Assembly: GCF_029946515.1 (NCBI RefSeq)
Contig: NZ_JARZHH010000014.1
Span: forward strand, 1-64,000
DNA length: 64,000 nucleotides
Origin: Polyangium sp. 6x1
GTDB lineage: Bacteria; Myxococcota_A; Polyangia; Polyangiales; Polyangiaceae
Reading direction: 5' to 3'
This document shows positions 8,549-17,501 of this stretch, piece after piece. Under the pieces are notes generated by a model. The model was not told the origin of the DNA. It saw only the letters and a list, made by a program, of their open reading frames with translations, and ran no database searches. Position 1 is the first letter of the stretch; every line of letters starts with the position of its first letter. The position numbers and the translations under genes were made by a program.

Positions 8549-9145
8549 CTACCGCTGCGGCGTCTGCGTACCCTGCGCACCCTCGCCGCAGGTGTCGAAG
8601 TTGCGTATCTCCCTCGATCCCACGAAGGCCCACGCTCCCGGGGCCCCCTTCAGCTTGGCATCGCACAGATCGGCGACGCTGCTGAACGACAAGAGCTCAT
8701 TGCAGTCGGAGACGGTCACATCACGGCTGAACGTGGTCTCCAATTCGGTGAACTCCCGACAAGGCGCGTTGACCACGATGGTCTTCGAGTGATCTTTATC
8801 GCCCATGTCGCTGACGCAGGCCTTCTCGCAGCTCAGCGTGGCATGCGTCGAGCTCGTCACCTCGAGCTCGATCGGCACGAAGAGATCCTTCTGCTTCCAC
8901 GTGCGCTCCGTGCGCTCACACGAAATGCTGAACCACTTCGGTCCCCTCTGCCAGCCCATGGCTTGCGGGTTTCCGCACTTGTCCTGGAGGTCCGCGAAAC
9001 TGAATTGCCTGGCGCAGGTGGCTTCGGACTCGATGGATCGCTGGTCTTCCTGCCCCGTGGCGGCCTCCGAGGTGGACACGTCCACGAATGCGAGAGAACC
9101 GAACGCGACGGCAGTCAGACCGATGGCGAAAATACGCTTCAACAT
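8549..9145 (-). CDS. Cys-rich secreted protein of unknown function
   Basis: The product is 198 residues from ATG 9145, eight bases after GGAGGAA. Residues 1-29 form a signal peptide (MLKRIFAIGLTAVAFGSLAF...SEAA). The mature part is hydrophilic with nine cysteines (in TCARQ, DKCGN, ISCER, LSCEKAC, APCRE, SDCNE, DLCDA, DTCGE), suggesting a disulfide-bonded extracellular protein. I recognise no family. It precedes the transglutaminase-like gene on the same strand by 122 bp and could be its partner or substrate, which is a guess from position only. Confidence 0.7.
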   Translation of the reverse strand: MLKRIFAIGLTAVAFGSLAFVDVSTSEAATGQEDQRSIESEATCARQFSFADLQDKCGNPQAMGWQRGPKWFSISCERTERTWKQKDLFVPIELEVTSSTHATLSCEKACVSDMGDKDHSKTIVVNAPCREFTELETTFSRDVTVSDCNELLSFSSVADLCDAKLKGAPGAWAFVGSREIRNFDTCGEGAQGTQTPQR

Positions 9146-9337
9146 GGCTTCCTCCGGTTTGCGTGGAAAGGGCGCCCGCTCGTCGAGAGCCACCCACGCT
9201 CGGCGTCCCCAATGCAATCGTTCTGCCGTGGGCAAACCCGGACGAACGGCACGCCATGGCCCGCGCTCTTCCGGACAGGCCAGGGTTGCCTGGCCTCGGA
9301 CGCGATCGTCAGGGGCGCAAATTGCTCCGTGGGTAGG

Positions 9338-9357
9338 CCCCGCGCAGACGCGCGGGG
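9338..9357 (-). terminator. Perfect GC hairpin in the 9146-9474 gap
   Basis: CCCCGCGC-AGAC-GCGCGGGG is a perfect 8-bp stem with a four-base loop, about 118 nt past the multicopper oxidase stop. It has no T-tract. The rest of this 329-bp gap shows no credible gene. Confidence 0.4.
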
Positions 9358-9474
9358 CGTCGGGATCTCGCCGACGGCATGAACCGGGAGGGGAAGACCC
9401 GGGAGGTTGCGTATCGACGGCCGTGGAGGGGCGCAGCCGGGACGTCGTGGGGCCCTACGAGGGCTGCCTCGGCC

Positions 9475-10959
9475 TCAATGCGAATGCGCCTCGACGGGCG
9501 TGCCGACCTGGACATCGGCCATCATTCCGTTCTCGCTGTGCTCCGAGATGTGGCAGTGGACCATCCAGCGCCCGTGATTCTCGAAGTACGTGAGAATCGT
9601 GGCGGTCTCGTTGCCGCGCACCTCGACGGTGTCGCGCAGCCCGGGCTCGACGACCGGTTTTCCGCCGCGCTCGAGGATCTGAAAGAACTGGCCGTGGATG
9701 TGGAAGGGGTGCCGCGGGCTCACGTTGCTCGAGAGCGTGATCTTCACGGGCACGTTCGGTTCGAACGTGTCGAGCAGCACGTGCTCGTGCCCCTCGCCTA
9801 CGTAGGACGGCACGCCGTTGATGGTGAATTGCACCTGGCCGTCCACGACCCCGCCCGAGAGCTTCCATTCGTGCGAGGCCGCCTCCACGTTCGTCGCGGG
9901 CAACGTGACCTTCGGATAGTTGGGCTCCGGCGTCTCGATTTCGCCCTCGATGGTGCCGCGCGCGAGCTCGAACGGCGCCTCGACGACGTTGTCGTTCTCG
10001 TCGACCACGAGGACGAGCGCCTCCAGCACGACCTCGGTGGCGTCCGGCTTCGGGCGCACCTCGAAATCGTAACGTTGTCCCGGCGCGATCTCGACGCGCT
10101 CCAGCGTGAAGGGTTCCGGCAAGAGCCCGCCGTCCGTGGAGATCACGCGGGCGTCGGCGCCGCGGATCCGCAGCCCGTACGACAGCGCGTTCGTCGCGAG
10201 CACGAACCGCCACCGCTCGATGGCCCCGCGCGGGATCGTGAACGTCACGGGCCCGTCACCGTCCTCGCCGTTGACGATCCGGCCATTCGAGAGGAGCCGG
10301 TTGCCCACGCGCCCCGCGCCGATGTCGGGCCCGCTCGTGAGAAAGCCCGAGACCTGGTTGTTCGTGGTCCGCAGCCGGATGTCGTCGCCCATGAAGATCC
10401 GCTCGGCCGAAAATGCGGGGAAATCGCGCTCGTGGACCACGATGGCGCCGTAGAGCCCGTATTCGAGCTGCTTGATCTGGTGCAGGTGCGTGTGAAACCA
10501 GAACGTGCCGGCGTCGGGGACGACGAAATCGTACGTGAACGACGCGCCCGCCTGCACCGGATTCTGGATCACGGGGGAGCCGTCCATTTGATCCGAGATG
10601 CGGAGCCCGTGCCAGTGCACGACCGTCTCCTCGGCGAGCTCGTTCTTGAAATGGACGATGACCCGATCGCCGGCGCGCGCGTGGAGCAACGGCCCCGGAA
10701 ACTGATCATTGTAATTGAAGAGCTGTGTCGGTTCGCCGGGGAGGAGCTGCACGGCGTGAGGCCGCGCGACGAGGTCGACCTCCACGATGTTCGGGTCCGG
10801 GTTCAGGTCCGGCAGCGGCGTGAGCCCCGATACCTCGGGAAGAGGCGGCAACGCGGGGTGAACGACCTCCCCGCTGAACGGACCCGGCGCGGGCGCATCG
10901 TTCCCGCAGCCCACGAGGATCCCAACCAGGGCAAACACGCCCAAGATGTAACGATTCAT
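9475..10959 (-). CDS. Multicopper oxidase lipoprotein
   Basis: The product is 494 residues from ATG 10959, with lipobox LVGC (Cys18). It has three cupredoxin domains and all copper motifs: HWHG (about 117-120), HTHLHQ (about 155-160), HPFHIHG (about 423-429) and HCHISEHSENGMM (about 469-481), the last giving the type-1 Cys and a Met axial ligand. This is the full set for a four-copper laccase-like enzyme oxidising metals or phenolics with O2. It diverges from the MopE-repeat lipoprotein. A Fur-box match covers its predicted -35 region, so iron control, and perhaps a ferroxidase role, is suggested but not shown. Confidence 0.9.
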   Translation of the reverse strand: MNRYILGVFALVGILVGCGNDAPAPGPFSGEVVHPALPPLPEVSGLTPLPDLNPDPNIVEVDLVARPHAVQLLPGEPTQLFNYNDQFPGPLLHARAGDRVIVHFKNELAEETVVHWHGLRISDQMDGSPVIQNPVQAGASFTYDFVVPDAGTFWFHTHLHQIKQLEYGLYGAIVVHERDFPAFSAERIFMGDDIRLRTTNNQVSGFLTSGPDIGAGRVGNRLLSNGRIVNGEDGDGPVTFTIPRGAIERWRFVLATNALSYGLRIRGADARVISTDGGLLPEPFTLERVEIAPGQRYDFEVRPKPDATEVVLEALVLVVDENDNVVEAPFELARGTIEGEIETPEPNYPKVTLPATNVEAASHEWKLSGGVVDGQVQFTINGVPSYVGEGHEHVLLDTFEPNVPVKITLSSNVSPRHPFHIHGQFFQILERGGKPVVEPGLRDTVEVRGNETATILTYFENHGRWMVHCHISEHSENGMMADVQVGTPVEAHSH

Positions 10960-10967
10960 GGAAGTTG

Positions 10968-10973
10968 AAGCTA
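10968..10973 (-). promoter_or_regulatory. -10 hexamer TAGCTT of the multicopper oxidase
   Basis: On the minus strand TAGCTT ends eight bases before ATG 10959, and the intervening CAACTTCC has no ribosome site. The -35 position falls inside the Fur-box match at 10992-11010. Confidence 0.45.
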
Positions 10974-10991
10974 CCAGCCCCTGACCATGAT

Positions 10992-11010
10992 GAAAATGAA
11001 AATCGTTCTC
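10992..11010. promoter_or_regulatory. Fur box-like operator
   Basis: GAAAATGAAAATCGTTCTC matches 15 of 19 positions of the classic Fur consensus (GATAATGATAATCATTATC). Read on the minus strand, TGAGAAC-G-ATTTTCA fits the 7-1-7 inverted form. It is much more AT-rich than its surroundings, 33 bp upstream of the multicopper oxidase and 138 bp upstream of the MopE-type gene. Zur or Mur binding cannot be excluded. Confidence 0.65.
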
Positions 11011-11147
11011 ATCTTTGCGCGAGGGGGCGCCGGTGTTGCTAGCCACATCACACGAACATCGCGGCCTCGACTGCACGTTTTTGAACGAACCGCGCGAGCC
11101 TCGGCTCCCACTTGACGTCCTGCGCGTGCTCGTGTCCCGTCGGGGCC

Positions 11148-13052
11148 ATGCGCACGTCGCTCGTCCTTCCGCTCTGTTTTGGTGTGGTGGTCCTCGGCTG
11201 TGGTGACTCCGGCGAGATCGGAGAAACCGCATCGGGATCGAGCTCGGTCGGGTCCGGAGGCCGCGGAGGAATGGGCGGCGGCGGCGGCGTGGGCGGCGAG
11301 GCCGGCAGCGGTGGCAATGGCGGAACCGGAGCCGGAGGCACTGGCGGCACTGGCGGCACGGGCGGCAATGGCGGCACGGGCGGCAATGGCGGCACCGGCG
11401 GCGCGGGCGGCAATGGCGGCATGGGCAGCGGCGGCATGGGTGGCAGCGGCGGCATGGGTGGCAGCGGCGGCATGGGCAGCGGTGGCATGGGCAATGGCGG
11501 CATGGGCAATGGCGGCAATGGCGGCGCCCCTCCGTTTTGCATCCCCGGCTCGGTCGAGCCCTGCTACACGGGCCCGCGCGGGACCCAGAACGTCGGCGTT
11601 TGCAAGGCCGGCACGATGACCTGCAATCCGGATGGAATGGCCTATGGCCCCTGCACCGGCGAAGTGACCCCGGCCGCCGAGGTCTGTGCGACGATCGAAG
11701 ACGACGATTGCGACGGACAAACCAACGAGGAGGGCGCCGACTGTGTCTGCGCCCCCGGCACGTCCGTGCCCTGTTACAACGGACCCATGGGCACCGACGG
11801 CGTCGGGCTCTGCATGGCGGGCACCCAGCTCTGCAACGATCTCGGCACGGCCTACGGCCCCTGCATCGGTGAAATCACGCCCGCGGCCGAGACCTGCGCC
11901 ACGCCCGGCGACGACGATTGCGACGGACAAACCAACGAGGAGGGCGCCGGTTGCGTCTGCCCGCCGAACGCCGTCCTCCCCTGTTATACCGGCCCGATGG
12001 GCACGCTCGGCGTGGGCATCTGCAAGGCCGGGACCGCCATGTGCGACGCGCTCGGCACCTCGCTCGGGCCCTGCATGGGAGAAACCCTCCCCGCGGCCGA
12101 GACCTGCGCCACGCCCGGCGATGACGATTGCGACGGACAAATTAACGAGGAAGGCGCCGGTTGCGTCTGTCTGCCGAATGCCGCCGTCTCCTGTTACACC
12201 GGGCCGACAGGCACACTCGGCGTGGGCCTTTGCAAGGCCGGGACCGCGATGTGCGACGCGCTCGGCACCTCGCTCGGGCCCTGCATGGGAGAAACTCTCC
12301 CGGCGACCGAGACCTGCGCCACGGCCGGCGACGACGATTGCGACGGACAAACCAACGAGGGCTGCGTCTGCTCCCCGGGCACGACGCAGAGCTGCTACAC
12401 CGGGCCCGCGGGCACGGCGGGCGTCGGCGCCTGCAAGGCCGGCACGCGGACCTGCAATGCGCAGGGCACCGGCTACGGCGCCTGCACCGGCGAGGTCCAG
12501 CCGCAGCCCGAGACGTGCATGACGTCCGCCGACGACGATTGCGACGGACAAACCAACGAGGGCTGCGCCAACCAGACCTGCGCGGTCTACCAGGAGAACT
12601 TCGACGACGGCAACGCGAGCCCGCTCACCGCGGGCGTGTACAAGATCGACTGGTGCGACGATTACATCCCGATCGCCTCGAACACGCCTCCCTGCATGAC
12701 GGGCCGCACCCTGCGGACGAACGACTCCACCATCGATCCCACGATCTGGGTCTACAAGGGCGACGCGAGCTGCACGTCCGTGCGATTGAATTACACCTAT
12801 TATCAGTTCGCGCTCGCGAACCTGAACGTCTCCTACCAGCAGAGCAACGACACCGTCGAGTCTTGCGAAAAATCAGGCAGCTTCACGACCCTCGCGGGCC
12901 ATACCCCGCTCCAGGCGTGCACGGCGCAGACGCAGCTCACGATCCCGTTCGGCAGCTCGAAGGGCGTTTACATCCGCTTCGACCACGGCACGGGCGGGAA
13001 CGCGATCTGGATCGACAACCTCTCCCTGGAGCTCGTCGGCTGCGGCTGTTGA
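11148..13052 (+). CDS. MopE-type metal-binding repeat lipoprotein
   Basis: The product is 634 residues from ATG 11148, with lipobox VLGC (Cys18). Residues 33-127 are a Gly-rich linker built from GGNGGTGG and GGMGSGG units. Residues 129-474 hold five repeats of about 70 residues, each with CYTGPxGTxGVGxCKAGT, a GPCxGE segment and a closing DDDCDGQTNEEGAGC. The Asp-Cys motif is the MopE putative metal-binding signature; MopE of Methylococcus binds copper. Residues 475-634 are a beta-rich module ending IWIDNLSLELVGCGC, like a jelly-roll fold. Position opposite the multicopper oxidase and its Fur box suggests surface metal binding. The number of repeats may vary between strains. Confidence 0.8.
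   Translation: MRTSLVLPLCFGVVVLGCGDSGEIGETASGSSSVGSGGRGGMGGGGGVGGEAGSGGNGGTGAGGTGGTGGTGGNGGTGGNGGTGGAGGNGGMGSGGMGGSGGMGGSGGMGSGGMGNGGMGNGGNGGAPPFCIPGSVEPCYTGPRGTQNVGVCKAGTMTCNPDGMAYGPCTGEVTPAAEVCATIEDDDCDGQTNEEGADCVCAPGTSVPCYNGPMGTDGVGLCMAGTQLCNDLGTAYGPCIGEITPAAETCATPGDDDCDGQTNEEGAGCVCPPNAVLPCYTGPMGTLGVGICKAGTAMCDALGTSLGPCMGETLPAAETCATPGDDDCDGQINEEGAGCVCLPNAAVSCYTGPTGTLGVGLCKAGTAMCDALGTSLGPCMGETLPATETCATAGDDDCDGQTNEGCVCSPGTTQSCYTGPAGTAGVGACKAGTRTCNAQGTGYGACTGEVQPQPETCMTSADDDCDGQTNEGCANQTCAVYQENFDDGNASPLTAGVYKIDWCDDYIPIASNTPPCMTGRTLRTNDSTIDPTIWVYKGDASCTSVRLNYTYYQFALANLNVSYQQSNDTVESCEKSGSFTTLAGHTPLQACTAQTQLTIPFGSSKGVYIRFDHGTGGNAIWIDNLSLELVGCGC
11535..12570 (+). repeat. Five tandem MopE-type repeats (about 200 bp each)
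   Basis: The repeats share long near-identical tracts, for example GACGATTGCGACGGACAAACCAAC five times with a single change in one unit. Units 3 and 4 are almost the same, including the stretch encoding CKAGTAMCDALGTSLGPCMG, which suggests recent duplication or gene conversion. Confidence 0.85.
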
Positions 13053-13071
13053 GCCTCGACGCGAGTCGCGT

Positions 13072-13077
13072 TATCGT
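13072..13077 (+). promoter_or_regulatory. -10 hexamer TATCGT, leaderless-type
   Basis: TATCGT ends five bases before ATG 13083, with no ribosome site. It would give the lipoprotein/cytochrome pair its own promoter, separate from the gene ending at 13052. Confidence 0.35.
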
Positions 13078-13082
13078 CGGGC

Positions 13083-14918
13083 ATGGCCTCCCGCGCCCGC
13101 CGCTCGCCCTCCCCTGCCCTCGCCGCGCTGCTCGCCGCTCTCCCCCTCGGATGCGGCGCGCCGCAAAGCCCGGCGAAGGTCGACGCGCCCCCCTCGAAGC
13201 CCACAGGCGCCGAGGTTCCACGCGCGAGCACGGCGCCGCCGCCCGCCGACGCGTCCTCCACGCAAGAAACGTCGGGCCCCGCCGCCGCATCTGAAAAACT
13301 CGCGCGCCCGCCGAGCCCCTTCCACCCCCTGGTCGTGCACGGGCAGTCGAGCTTTCGGATGATTGCGCTCCCCTCGTTCGTCGCGGCGATCAGCGGCGAT
13401 TACCTCTCGACGCCCATTCGCATCGACGGAAGCGGCGCGCGGGTCGACGGGAGCCTCTACGCCGGGCTCAAAGGCCTCGGCGAGCCAAATGCATTTTACG
13501 TCATGTGGATCACGGGGGATCCGCCGAACCACGGCAAGCTCGGGCTCAACCTGCCCGGCGAGCGCGGCGGCGAGGACGTGTTTTATTCCTGGAAAGGCTC
13601 GGCCTGGGCGCGCGACCCCGACAAACCCATGCCGCCCGCCGTCTCGTCCGCGTATTACGCAGGCGCGATCTATTCGGCCGCGCCCTGGGGAGATCGGACG
13701 CTCTACGAGATCAACGATCCCAAGCTCGACGAAGCGAAGCCGATCTTCGTGCTCGGCGCCGGCGGGAGCAGCCCGCCCGCGCCCGAGATCGCGAAAGGCA
13801 CGGGGCGCTGCAAGACGAAGCTGCTCGGGCACGCCGACCTCGAACGGCTCTCATCGGGAGATCTGATCGGGTTTGGAAAGGTATGCCGCGAGGGAGACGT
13901 ACCCTCGTTTTTCGGGCAATCGGGCGCGGGGCCCCTCGCCGTGGAGCGGTGGGCCAAAGGCTCGCGCACGTCGGTGATCGACGTGCTCCCGGGCTCCGAG
14001 GCCGTGACCTCGCTCCTGCCCGGCTCGCGACTCCACGTCCTCGGCCCGAAGGATGTCCTCGTCGTGGCCCAGCCGGCCGACCATGGAGCCTACGTGGCGC
14101 ACTGGAATGGCACGGCCTGGAGCGACATCTCGCCCGGAGGAAAGGAGAGCGTGAACGACGCCTTCCGCACGAAGGACGGCGCGCTCTGGCTCGTGCGCGA
14201 AAAAGGGCTCGATCGATATACGTCCGAGAAATGGACGACCTTCACGCCCGACGGCATCCACCACCCGCTCGAATGGGCGAAACTCGACCCGAACGGCACG
14301 ATCTGGGCCGGGCGCACCGAGGAGCTTTTGACCCTCGAAAAGGAGACCTTCCGCGTCGTCCCGCTGCCGGAGCTCGATCCCAAGGAAGAAGGCACGCCGA
14401 TTGACATCGTCTTCCGCGGCGACGAGACGCTCGTCGCGGCGCGCGCCGGCGGCCAGGTGACGGTGCTCTCCACGAAAAAGCCCACGAAGGTGCTGGATCT
14501 CGACGCCCCGGAGGAGCCCCGGGAGGGCGGGCCGCCTCCGCCGCGCCCTGCGGCAAAGAGCGAGCTCCACGCGTTCGCCCGCATCACGCCCGGCACGCCG
14601 GGCTGCAAGGAGCTCTTCGTCGTGCTCTACAAGCTCGCGAAGGTGGCCCCACCCGATTTCGACTTTCCCCTCACCCGCGCCGCGCTCAAGGGCCACACGG
14701 AGCTCTCGGGCGTGCGGTTCGCCGAGACCGAGGAGGCGGGCCGCCGCTATTTCGTGGCCTTCGTGCCGAGCTTTTCCATGGGCCAGAAGCTCGTGAAGAC
14801 CGTGCAGGAAGGCGTGAAAAACGCGACGCCGCAGCTCCTGTGCGGAAAACCCGCCCGGACGAACCGGGACATCCGCATCGACCTGCGCACCGGGGAGATT
14901 GTCAAGGCGAACCCATGA
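13083..14918 (+). CDS. Lipoprotein of unknown function, propeller-like
   Basis: The product is 611 residues, with signal and lipobox LPLGC (Cys24), then a Pro/Ala-rich linker to about residue 75. The body has repeated strands of the kind AHWNGTAWSDISPGG, AFRTKDGALWLVREKGLDRY, KWTTFTPDGI and KLDPNGTIWAGRTEELL, which look like the blades of a ligand-sensing beta-propeller. A C-terminal domain of about 120 residues (ELHAFARITPGTPGCKEL onward) has two cysteines. Enzymatic residues are not recognised. Its stop overlaps the start of the penta-haem cytochrome (ATGA), so the two are translationally coupled and probably act together in the envelope. Confidence 0.7.
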   Translation: MASRARRSPSPALAALLAALPLGCGAPQSPAKVDAPPSKPTGAEVPRASTAPPPADASSTQETSGPAAASEKLARPPSPFHPLVVHGQSSFRMIALPSFVAAISGDYLSTPIRIDGSGARVDGSLYAGLKGLGEPNAFYVMWITGDPPNHGKLGLNLPGERGGEDVFYSWKGSAWARDPDKPMPPAVSSAYYAGAIYSAAPWGDRTLYEINDPKLDEAKPIFVLGAGGSSPPAPEIAKGTGRCKTKLLGHADLERLSSGDLIGFGKVCREGDVPSFFGQSGAGPLAVERWAKGSRTSVIDVLPGSEAVTSLLPGSRLHVLGPKDVLVVAQPADHGAYVAHWNGTAWSDISPGGKESVNDAFRTKDGALWLVREKGLDRYTSEKWTTFTPDGIHHPLEWAKLDPNGTIWAGRTEELLTLEKETFRVVPLPELDPKEEGTPIDIVFRGDETLVAARAGGQVTVLSTKKPTKVLDLDAPEEPREGGPPPPRPAAKSELHAFARITPGTPGCKELFVVLYKLAKVAPPDFDFPLTRAALKGHTELSGVRFAETEEAGRRYFVAFVPSFSMGQKLVKTVQEGVKNATPQLLCGKPARTNRDIRIDLRTGEIVKANP

Positions 14919-15979
14919 CCTCCGGAAGGCTCGTCCTCCTCGCCACGCTCGCCGCGGGGCTCCTCGGGCTCGCCGCCGCGCAATCGGCCGAGCCCACGAG
15001 AATGCCCGGGCCCGCGCCCGTGCCGCGCACGGCCCACGCGGTCGAGGAGAATGCCCGTTGCGAGGGTTGCCACGCGGACATCGCCGCGGAATGGCGCTCG
15101 TCGCTGCACAAGAAGGCGCACGACGATCCGGCCTATCGAAGGGCCCTCGCCATCGAGCCCCTGCCCTTCTGCCGCGGCTGCCACGCGCCGGAGGCCGATC
15201 CGATGCAGGATCCGCCGCCCGAGCTCGGCGCCCTCGGCGTCGCCTGCACCTCGTGCCACGGTGACGCTTCGCATGTCCTCGCCGCCCCGCGGAAAATCGA
15301 GCGATCGGCGCCGCACCCGGTCGTACGCGCGGCCGACTTCGCCTCGGCCTCCGCCTGCGCCCATTGCCACGAGTTCTCCTTCCCCGACCCCGAACGCCGC
15401 TTCACGCCGCTCTTCATGCAATCGACGGTGAGCGAGCACCGGGCCTCGCCGTTCGCCGGCGCGAGCTGCGCCGAATGCCACATGCCCCTCGTGGGCGAGG
15501 GCGCTTCGAAGCACCGCAGCCACGTATTTTCGGCCTCGCGGGATCCCGCGCTCCTGCGCGCCTCCGTCCGCATCACGGCCACCCGCCGAGGCGCGGGGAC
15601 GGTCGCGATCCATCTCGAACCGCTCGCCGTGGGACACGCATTCCCGACGGGAGATCTCTTCCGGCGCCTCGCGGTCCATGCCGAGGCCGTGGGCCCGGAT
15701 CAAAACGTCCTCGCCGAGGACGTCCGTTACCTCTCGCGGCGCTTCGGCCGCGGCAAGGGGCGTGACGGCCACTCCATCAAGGTGCTCACGGGCGACGATC
15801 GCGTGATGCCCGGCGCGCCGTCCGTCATCACGCTCTCGCTCGGCGAAAAGGCGGAAGGCGCGCCGATCCTCTGGCAAGTCGCCTACGAGCGGGTGGAGCA
15901 CCCAATTGAAGAGAGCTCGGATCAGGCCGTGGTGGAGGGCGAAGTCGTCCTCGCGAAAGGCACGCTCGCCCCGCCCTGA
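14915..15979 (+). CDS. Penta-haem c-type cytochrome
   Basis: The product is 354 residues with ATG 14915 inside the ATGA overlap with the preceding stop. Residues 1-22 form a signal peptide. Five CxxCH haem sites are present: CEGCH (49-53), CRGCH (86-90), CTSCH (111-115), CAHCH (148-152) and CAECH (185-189). The spacing and MPL after the fifth motif resemble the cytochrome c554-like / multihaem family. The last 150 residues carry no haem and form a beta-rich domain with GHAFPTGDLFRRL. It is a periplasmic electron carrier or reductase; donor and acceptor are unknown. The downstream gene is convergent and begins three bases away. Confidence 0.85.
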   Translation: MTSGRLVLLATLAAGLLGLAAAQSAEPTRMPGPAPVPRTAHAVEENARCEGCHADIAAEWRSSLHKKAHDDPAYRRALAIEPLPFCRGCHAPEADPMQDPPPELGALGVACTSCHGDASHVLAAPRKIERSAPHPVVRAADFASASACAHCHEFSFPDPERRFTPLFMQSTVSEHRASPFAGASCAECHMPLVGEGASKHRSHVFSASRDPALLRASVRITATRRGAGTVAIHLEPLAVGHAFPTGDLFRRLAVHAEAVGPDQNVLAEDVRYLSRRFGRGKGRDGHSIKVLTGDDRVMPGAPSVITLSLGEKAEGAPILWQVAYERVEHPIEESSDQAVVEGEVVLAKGTLAPP

Positions 15980-15982
15980 ACA

Positions 15983-17413
15983 TTACGCGGGAATCTCCGA
16001 TCCCGGCACCCACCACGCGTGATACCCGGTTGGCACGCGCTGCGGGAGTTTTACCCGCGCGAGGGGCGCTCGGGTGACGTCCTTCGCGTCGAGCACGTAC
16101 GCCTCGCTCTCGCCGCTCGCCTCGTCGACGACGAACGTCACGAGGTACCCGTCGTCCTCGCCCGCCGAGCCCACGCGCGGGGCGAACACGGCCTCGCTGC
16201 CGAAGCGGCCCGCCGGATACGAATGCACGGCGCTCGTCCCGGCCTCGTAATCGTACTTGACCACGCCGTCGAAGAGCAGCGTCGGCGCGGACGCGTGGAG
16301 CCGCGGATTGTAGCTGTACCGCGTCTTCCGGCCGAGCGCGCGGTTATCCATGCGCGGGAACTCCGTGAGCACGTCGTCGAGCCGCGACTCCTTCACGGCG
16401 CCCGTCTTCAAGTCGAGCTCCCACCGATACAGGTTCGGTTCGAGCCGCAAGAACCCGATCGCCGGCACCTCTCGCGCCGGATTCCGCGGATCGCCGACGA
16501 CGGGCGCGTCGATCTTGCAGCCGACGAGCACGATCCGATCCCCCTCCTCCCACGCATTGATCGTGTGGTACATGTAAAATGGCTCGGTCTCGAACCAGCG
16601 CACCTCGGACCCCGGCGCGTGGCGCGGGAGCACGCCGATGCGAGCAGGTTTGTCCCGAAAATATTTTACCTTCGTCTTGCCGACGGCGAGCAGCTCCGGG
16701 TCCCATTGCATCGACATGTCGAAGAACAACGTAAAATGCTCGGTGATCGCGAGATCGTGCTGGAGGCGCGGGCCAGGGAGGTCGATCTCGGTCCTGTGCA
16801 CGAGCTCGCCCGAGGGCGAGACGACGGCGTACGTGAGGTACGGCGGGAAGGGCTTGTAATCGAAGAGCATCATCTCGCCCGTGATCGCGTCGACCTTCGG
16901 GTGCGCCGAGATCGTGGGCATCTTGCCGCCCCACGTCTCCGTGCCGCACGTGTCGAGCGACCTCGGATGCACGACGTACGCGGCGCCGCCGAGCCACCAG
17001 AGCGAATACAGCCGGCCCCCGTGAAAGACGAGGTCGGTGTTCGAGGTGTCCTTGAAAGGCCCGCGCGGATTCGTGAAATCGGGCCGCTCGGTGACGCCCG
17101 TCCAGAGCGACGCGCCCGCCTTCTCCTCCTCGAGGAACGCCCACGTGCGCACCCAGCGGTTCGCATACCGCGCGCGCCCGTCCTCGAAGCCGAGCGCGTG
17201 GATCATCCCGTCGCCGTCGAACCAGTGGTAACGCCCCTTCTGCCGGAATCGCGGGTTCGACCCGTTGCGCACGAACACGCCCGCGAGGTCCCTCGGGATC
17301 TCACCGATCACCGGCAGATCGTGCGCCGTGATCTCACGATCGACGGGCGCATAGTTACCCGAAAGATAAGGCGGCGCGGGGCTCTCGGCGCTCGAAGTCA
17401 TGGACGTCGTCAT
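15983..17413 (-). CDS. Carotenoid oxygenase (RPE65/CCD family)
   Basis: The product is 476 residues from ATG 17413, with GGAGAGAG just upstream; ATG 17401 is a less likely start. It contains the seven-bladed propeller hallmarks: GVFVRNGSNPRF and HWFDGDGMIHAL near the N-terminus, and the four iron histidines in SAHPKVD, LQHDLAITEHF, YHTINAWEEGD and the C-terminal YHAWWVPG. These enzymes split carotenoid or stilbene double bonds with O2 using non-haem Fe(II). The substrate is unknown; no carotenoid synthesis genes are seen nearby. The open frame continues far upstream to about 20113 only because it reads antisense to other genes. Confidence 0.92.
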   Translation of the reverse strand: MTTSMTSSAESPAPPYLSGNYAPVDREITAHDLPVIGEIPRDLAGVFVRNGSNPRFRQKGRYHWFDGDGMIHALGFEDGRARYANRWVRTWAFLEEEKAGASLWTGVTERPDFTNPRGPFKDTSNTDLVFHGGRLYSLWWLGGAAYVVHPRSLDTCGTETWGGKMPTISAHPKVDAITGEMMLFDYKPFPPYLTYAVVSPSGELVHRTEIDLPGPRLQHDLAITEHFTLFFDMSMQWDPELLAVGKTKVKYFRDKPARIGVLPRHAPGSEVRWFETEPFYMYHTINAWEEGDRIVLVGCKIDAPVVGDPRNPAREVPAIGFLRLEPNLYRWELDLKTGAVKESRLDDVLTEFPRMDNRALGRKTRYSYNPRLHASAPTLLFDGVVKYDYEAGTSAVHSYPAGRFGSEAVFAPRVGSAGEDDGYLVTFVVDEASGESEAYVLDAKDVTRAPLARVKLPQRVPTGYHAWWVPGSEIPA

Positions 17414-17501
17414 GGCTCTCTCCGGCGTGGACGGGGCGGCTCGCGCGCCCTTCGTGTGCGAGTCGGGGAGGATAAGGAAGCCGGTTTCCGTGCGCAAGGG
17501 C

